Shown: positions 6,903 through 8,795 of the stretch, piece after piece
Numbering within the stretch: the stretch's first letter is position 1
Layout: the number at the start of each line of letters is the position of its first letter
Source: MnTg04 sp036443455
GTDB lineage: Bacteria > Pseudomonadota > Gammaproteobacteria > Steroidobacterales > MnTg04
Direction: 5' to 3'
Length of the DNA stretch: 8,795 nucleotides
Assembly: GCA_036443455.1 (NCBI GenBank)
Contig: JAZFYI010000217.1
Span: 1-8,795, forward strand
Program-made: the position numbers and the translations under genes
The notes under the pieces: model-generated
The model's input: only the letters and a program-made list of their open reading frames with translations
The model's database searches: none
What the model was told of the DNA's origin: nothing

Positions 6903-7985
6903 CTAACTGATACTTAGGCGCCGCAAAACCACCAATTCGGGCTTGTTACCGCTTCTTTCACACACACTGTTTGCCGCTTCAATGAGCTGTGAGAGCTCTG
7001 CAGCCGAGTAGTGTGTCGTTATTCGCCCGGAACGATGACCTAGTAAGTCCTGCCGATCCTCGAAGCTCACTCCGGCGGCACGCAGCCTCCGGCCAAAAGT
7101 GTGCTTCAGGTCATGCACTCTTACCTGTCTCAAGCCTAAGTTCTTCCTGACTCGGCACCAGGAGCTGTTCAGCATCCTTGTGACCGGTTTGCCCTTGTAG
7201 GCAAACACATGCGTCGGATGTTTTCCCCGGCGTGCATTCACGACTGATTTGGCAATGTTATTTAGAACCACCAGCCTGTCGTCTCCATTCTTGACGAACT
7301 CTCCCGGCACGATAAAAACAAACGTGTCGAGGGTTGGCACCTTTACCTCCCAGTACCATCGCAGGTTGCAGATTTCGGCATCGCGGCAGCCGGTATTGAC
7401 TGCGAACAATGCCATTTCTGCAAGATGCGCCGGGAGCGCCGAGAACAATTGCTGCTGTTCGTCCCAGTTCAGCGGATATGGTTGCCGCTTGCTGGTATCG
7501 GGTAACAGTTTGATCTTCGGTGCTGCCGCGAGCCAGGTCAGTCCGTTCTCATCCAGCCACTCACTTTGTGCGAGGTTCAGGATTCGTCGAACGACTTTAA
7601 GCCCGTGGTTAATGGTTCCGGTGGCTACTCCCTCTTTACGTCGGTGTTCGATCCACGGCTGCATTGTCCCGATGTGAATTCGATTCAGAGGAACCGACCC
7701 TATCCAGGGCAACAGCCGTTTCAGCTGAGCGATGTCATTTCGAATCGTGCGTTTGTGCTGGTTCTCGCGAACAAACTTTGCCGCCGCTAACTCGAATGGC
7801 CTCGCTGGCCGAACGCCGTAGACTTGCGCTTGCCGGGTTTCGTCGATTTGCCTCGCGAGAAACAGCTCTGCTTCTTCAAGCTGATCTGTTCCAGTGCTTT
7901 GGCAAACACGCCGCCCGCCGATGCGTTTGTCGATGTGCCAAAGCCCTTGTCTCTTGACGAGCCCTGGCGTTCGTTTGCGTCCCAT
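6903..7985 (-). CDS. Tyrosine recombinase / integrase
   Basis: The 360-aa protein has a short N-terminal segment (MGRKRTPGLVKRQGLWHIDK) like an arm-binding domain. A helical core-binding SAM-like domain lies at about 62-160, and a catalytic domain at about 170-330. Catalytic residues are R201 (NTGCRDAEI), K232 (VKNGDD), H291, H317 (LLGHRSG) and the nucleophile Y326 (THYS). The second arginine of the usual HxxR box is Lys here (HDLKHTFGRRL, K294). I recall this variant from other phage-type integrases, so it need not be inactivating. The enzyme would insert and excise the element at tRNA-Phe. Its start lies inside the upstream helix-turn-helix gene (199-nt overlap, different frame). AGGA is only 1 nt from the ATG, so initiation probably depends on coupling. 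The N-terminal sequence supports this start. Confidence 0.93.
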   Translation of the reverse strand: MGRKRTPGLVKRQGLWHIDKRIGGRRVCQSTGTDQLEEAELFLARQIDETRQAQVYGVRPARPFELAAAKFVRENQHKRTIRNDIAQLKRLLPWIGSVPLNRIHIGTMQPWIEHRRKEGVATGTINHGLKVVRRILNLAQSEWLDENGLTWLAAAPKIKLLPDTSKRQPYPLNWDEQQQLFSALPAHLAEMALFAVNTGCRDAEICNLRWYWEVKVPTLDTFVFIVPGEFVKNGDDRLVVLNNIAKSVVNARRGKHPTHVFAYKGKPVTRMLNSSWCRVRKNLGLRQVRVHDLKHTFGRRLRAAGVSFEDRQDLLGHRSGRITTHYSAAELSQLIEAANSVCERSGNKPELVVLRRLSIS

Positions 7986-8236
7986 ATCCTGTCTACTTTC
8001 GGCAGACCGGGACGCCCGTTGCGGGACTTATATTGGTCTGCCCAGTCATCGAGATCAAGCCGGTCGAACGCGATGCCTTGGGTGCCAATGGGTATGGCAA
8101 CAAGAAGCGGTCGCACCGACCGGTTGAACCGATTGCGATCCATGCCCAGGTATTCCGGCGCGTCACGAAGGCGGATGAACCTCGGTAGGAACCGAGATGT
8201 TCCTCGCTTAGCTTGGCTGGATTCTGGGCTGGTCAT
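7787..8236 (-). CDS. Small helix-turn-helix, excisionase-like protein upstream of integrase
   Basis: This 149-aa basic protein has a putative DNA-binding core at about 21-72. 'RLRDAPEYLGMDRNRFNRSV' gives a helix-turn-helix, and 'GIAFDRLDLDDWADQYKSRNG' the following strand and helix, as in AlpA/excisionase-like proteins. Residues 84-149 are encoded within the integrase gene in another frame. Motifs there (GFGTSTN, FAKAL) match what I remember from similar integrase-linked proteins, which argues that the overlap is real. A role in excision or in controlling int is inferred from size, fold and position. The ATG at 8236 has no Shine-Dalgarno; a leaderless start or another start is possible. Alternatively the gene ends earlier in relatives and the tail is chance. 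Confidence 0.7.
   Translation of the reverse strand: MTSPESSQAKRGTSRFLPRFIRLRDAPEYLGMDRNRFNRSVRPLLVAIPIGTQGIAFDRLDLDDWADQYKSRNGRPGLPKVDRIWDANERQGSSRDKGFGTSTNASAGGVFAKALEQISLKKQSCFSRGKSTKPGKRKSTAFGQRGHSS
8181..8196. repeat. Hairpin near the start of the helix-turn-helix gene
   Basis: CTCGGT and ACCGAG form a perfect 6-bp inverted repeat around AGGA. It falls within codons 14-19 of the small leftward gene. It might be an operator or an RNA hairpin affecting translation. It is short enough to occur by chance. Confidence 0.35.
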
Positions 8237-8242
8237 GCGATC

Positions 8243-8270
8243 AGATTAGGGAGGAGACGCGCTGAGTCAA
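8243..8270 (-). promoter_or_regulatory. Candidate promoter of the helix-turn-helix / integrase genes
   Basis: Reading leftward, TTGACT (8270-8265), 16 bp and TAATCT (8248-8243) form a modest sigma-70-like promoter. The predicted start of transcription is about 8236, which is the A of the ATG. That would make the transcript leaderless and fits the missing ribosome site. The -10 box is weak. Confidence 0.35.
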
Positions 8271-8319
8271 ACGCTCGTACACAATAAACCGTTTGCTTTT
8301 CGCAACAGCGCCGAAATTT

Positions 8320-8372
8320 GATAAGGGTGCTAATAAGTGTGTTAATAAGCAGCTAATAAGTAAATTGATAAG
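8320..8372. repeat. Five phased RATAAG direct repeats (iteron-like)
   Basis: The motif RATAAG starts at 8320 (GATAAG), 8332, 8344 and 8355 (AATAAG) and 8367 (GATAAG). Spacings are 12, 12, 11 and 12 bp. Three copies share the wider form TAATAAG. Such spacing places every copy on a similar helix face, as in replication iterons or multi-site operators. Two reverse-orientation copies (CTTATC) lie just beyond, at 8402 and 8411. Confidence 0.8.
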
Positions 8373-8407
8373 CGAAAAATTCGCTAAGTCTTTGATATTC
8401 GCTTATC
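8367..8407. repeat. Perfect 10-bp inverted repeat with nested hairpin
   Basis: GATAAGCGAA (8367-8376) is the exact reverse complement of TTCGCTTATC (8398-8407), with a 21-nt spacer. A shorter competing hairpin, AGCGAA-AAA-TTCGCT (8371-8385), uses the same left arm. Each arm contains one copy of the array motif. Confidence 0.8.
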
Positions 8408-8418
8408 GAGCTTATCAG
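8401..8418. repeat. Tandem 9-bp repeat GCTTATCRR
   Basis: GCTTATCGA (8401-8409) is followed directly by GCTTATCAG (8410-8418). These are the inverted-orientation copies of the RATAAG motif, at a 9-bp step rather than 12. Confidence 0.7.
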
Positions 8419-8467
8419 CGACCAAAAAACTGCGAAAATAGGTGTATGTGCGCCGCAAATGCTGTCT

Positions 8468-8480
8468 CAAAATTATTTTG
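8468..8480. repeat. AT-rich palindrome
   Basis: CAAAATTATTTTG is a perfect palindrome around a central T. It lies in the AT-rich part of the control region and could be a melting site or an operator. It may also be chance in AT-rich sequence. Confidence 0.45.
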
Positions 8481-8490
8481 CAAACCCCCG

Positions 8491-8515
8491 ATCTGCGACT
8501 TTCTCTTCCGCAGAT
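8491..8515. repeat. 25-bp dyad (7-bp arms, 11-nt loop)
   Basis: ATCTGCG (8491-8497) and CGCAGAT (8509-8515) are exact inverted arms; two more outer pairs are possible if one is a G-T wobble. There is no T tract on either side, so a terminator is unlikely. An operator for a dimeric protein is more plausible. Confidence 0.55.
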
Positions 8516-8539
8516 TGCGCAAAATCTATACCTAAACTG

Positions 8540-8564
8540 ATTGGGCTGGTCTGCGGTGCCCAAT
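8540..8564. repeat. Second 25-bp dyad (7-bp arms, 11-nt loop)
   Basis: ATTGGGC (8540-8546) and GCCCAAT (8558-8564) are exact inverted arms with an 11-nt loop, the same geometry as the dyad 49 bp to the left. The loop contains TCTGCGG, which resembles the arms of that dyad. Confidence 0.55.
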
Positions 8565-8795
8565 TCACACAAAAGTGACGAGCCAAGTAGGGTCAATCAC
8601 GCACAAGGTACGCTGCTACCGATGGAATGCCCTGCAATTCCTCGGTCAAAGACCTGGATAGTTGCCAGGTCATTTCGGCGACCGCTTCGACAATTAGTCA
8701 CTTGGATTCCGATTTTGTGCTAGGGCAAGTAAATCGAAGGGTACTGACAAATTAAGTGCAGCGAAGCGACAATTGGTGGATGCAAAGATCTGAGT

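Larger units (their letters stand above)
6836..8795. mobile_element. Left end of a tRNA-Phe-integrated element (partial)
   Basis: To the right of the tRNA the gene content changes to a tyrosine recombinase and a small helix-turn-helix gene, both leftward. A region of repeats without clear genes follows, and base composition becomes visibly more AT-rich from about 8280 to 8540. No phage structural, plasmid or cargo gene is visible, so prophage, integrative plasmid and genomic island cannot be told apart. The right boundary lies beyond the window, unless only a remnant remains here. Confidence 0.7.
8237..8795. other. Gene-poor, repeat-rich control region of the element
   Basis: No convincing gene was found in these 559 bases. 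A TTG-start frame at 8293-8535 runs through the repeat array and has no recognisable protein. A 42-codon ATG frame at 8627-8755 is the best small candidate but has no ribosome site or known motif. The part from 8290 to 8570 is dense in direct and inverted repeats. From 8571 to 8795 I see nothing definite. Confidence 0.6.

Noticed and set aside
8320..8416. Repeat array as a CRISPR
   Set aside because: Units are only 6-9 bp with 5-6 bp gaps, far shorter than CRISPR repeats and spacers, and no cas gene is present.
8401..8418. TTATC motifs as possible DnaA boxes
   Set aside because: They continue as GAGC and AGCG instead of the CACA-type ending needed for a DnaA box.
8293..8535. 80-codon TTG-start frame in the control region
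   Set aside because: It is translated through the RATAAG repeats and several dyads. It has no ribosome site and no recognisable domain.
8627..8755. 42-codon ATG frame
   Set aside because: No ribosome site or recognisable motif; the length is within chance expectation.
8694..8795. Open - strand frame running in from the window edge
   Set aside because: Thirty-three codons without a stop is not unusual by chance, and no motif is visible.

Overview
The window looks like a chromosomal stretch of a gammaproteobacterium, with the left edge of an integrated mobile element at its right-hand end. The lineage below class is not clear from the sequence. The main reason for this placement is the gene order: an AsmA-family gene, then mutY, then yggX, with a tRNA-Phe downstream. 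From memory, this order recurs in gammaproteobacteria, including Pseudomonas. Host genes are GC-rich, tightly packed and often overlap by 1 to 4 nt.

Layout. Positions 1-169 hold a terminator-like hairpin for an upstream gene and the leader of the first operon. Positions 170-4336 are a rightward four-gene operon. It encodes an AsmA-family inner-membrane/periplasmic protein, a small secreted START/polyketide-cyclase-like protein, MutY adenine glycosylase, and YggX, an Fe(II)-trafficking/oxidative-protection protein. Positions 4338-6589 are a convergent leftward operon, egtB-egtD, for ergothioneine synthesis. Its last stop lies 1 nt from the yggX stop. Positions 6684-6712 carry a strong stable-RNA promoter for tRNA-Phe(GAA), which occupies 6760-6835 with an encoded CCA.

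From 6836 to the end of the window is an element that appears to have inserted at the 3' end of tRNA-Phe. It has a tyrosine recombinase (6903-7985, leftward) and, upstream, a small helix-turn-helix, excisionase-like gene (7787-8236, leftward). The two overlap by 199 nt in different frames. Beyond them lies about 560 bp with no convincing gene, AT-rich in its 8280-8540 part. It is dense in short repeats: five phased copies of RATAAG at 11-12 bp steps, inverted copies of the same motif, a 10-bp perfect inverted repeat, and two dyads with 7-bp arms and 11-nt loops. The far end of the element and its second attachment site are not in the window.

How the genes fit together. MutY (repair of oxidised-guanine mispairs, carries an Fe-S cluster), YggX (protects Fe-S proteins) and EgtB/EgtD (a thiol-histidine antioxidant) form a neighbourhood themed on oxidative damage. 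AsmA plus the secreted START-like protein suggests lipid or envelope work, but no substrate can be read from the sequence. EgtB carries residues that I associate with the cysteine-using type of the enzyme, which fits the absence of egtA and egtC here. No wholly new multi-gene system is evident. The most unusual parts are the phased repeat array and the long int/HTH coding overlap in the mobile element.
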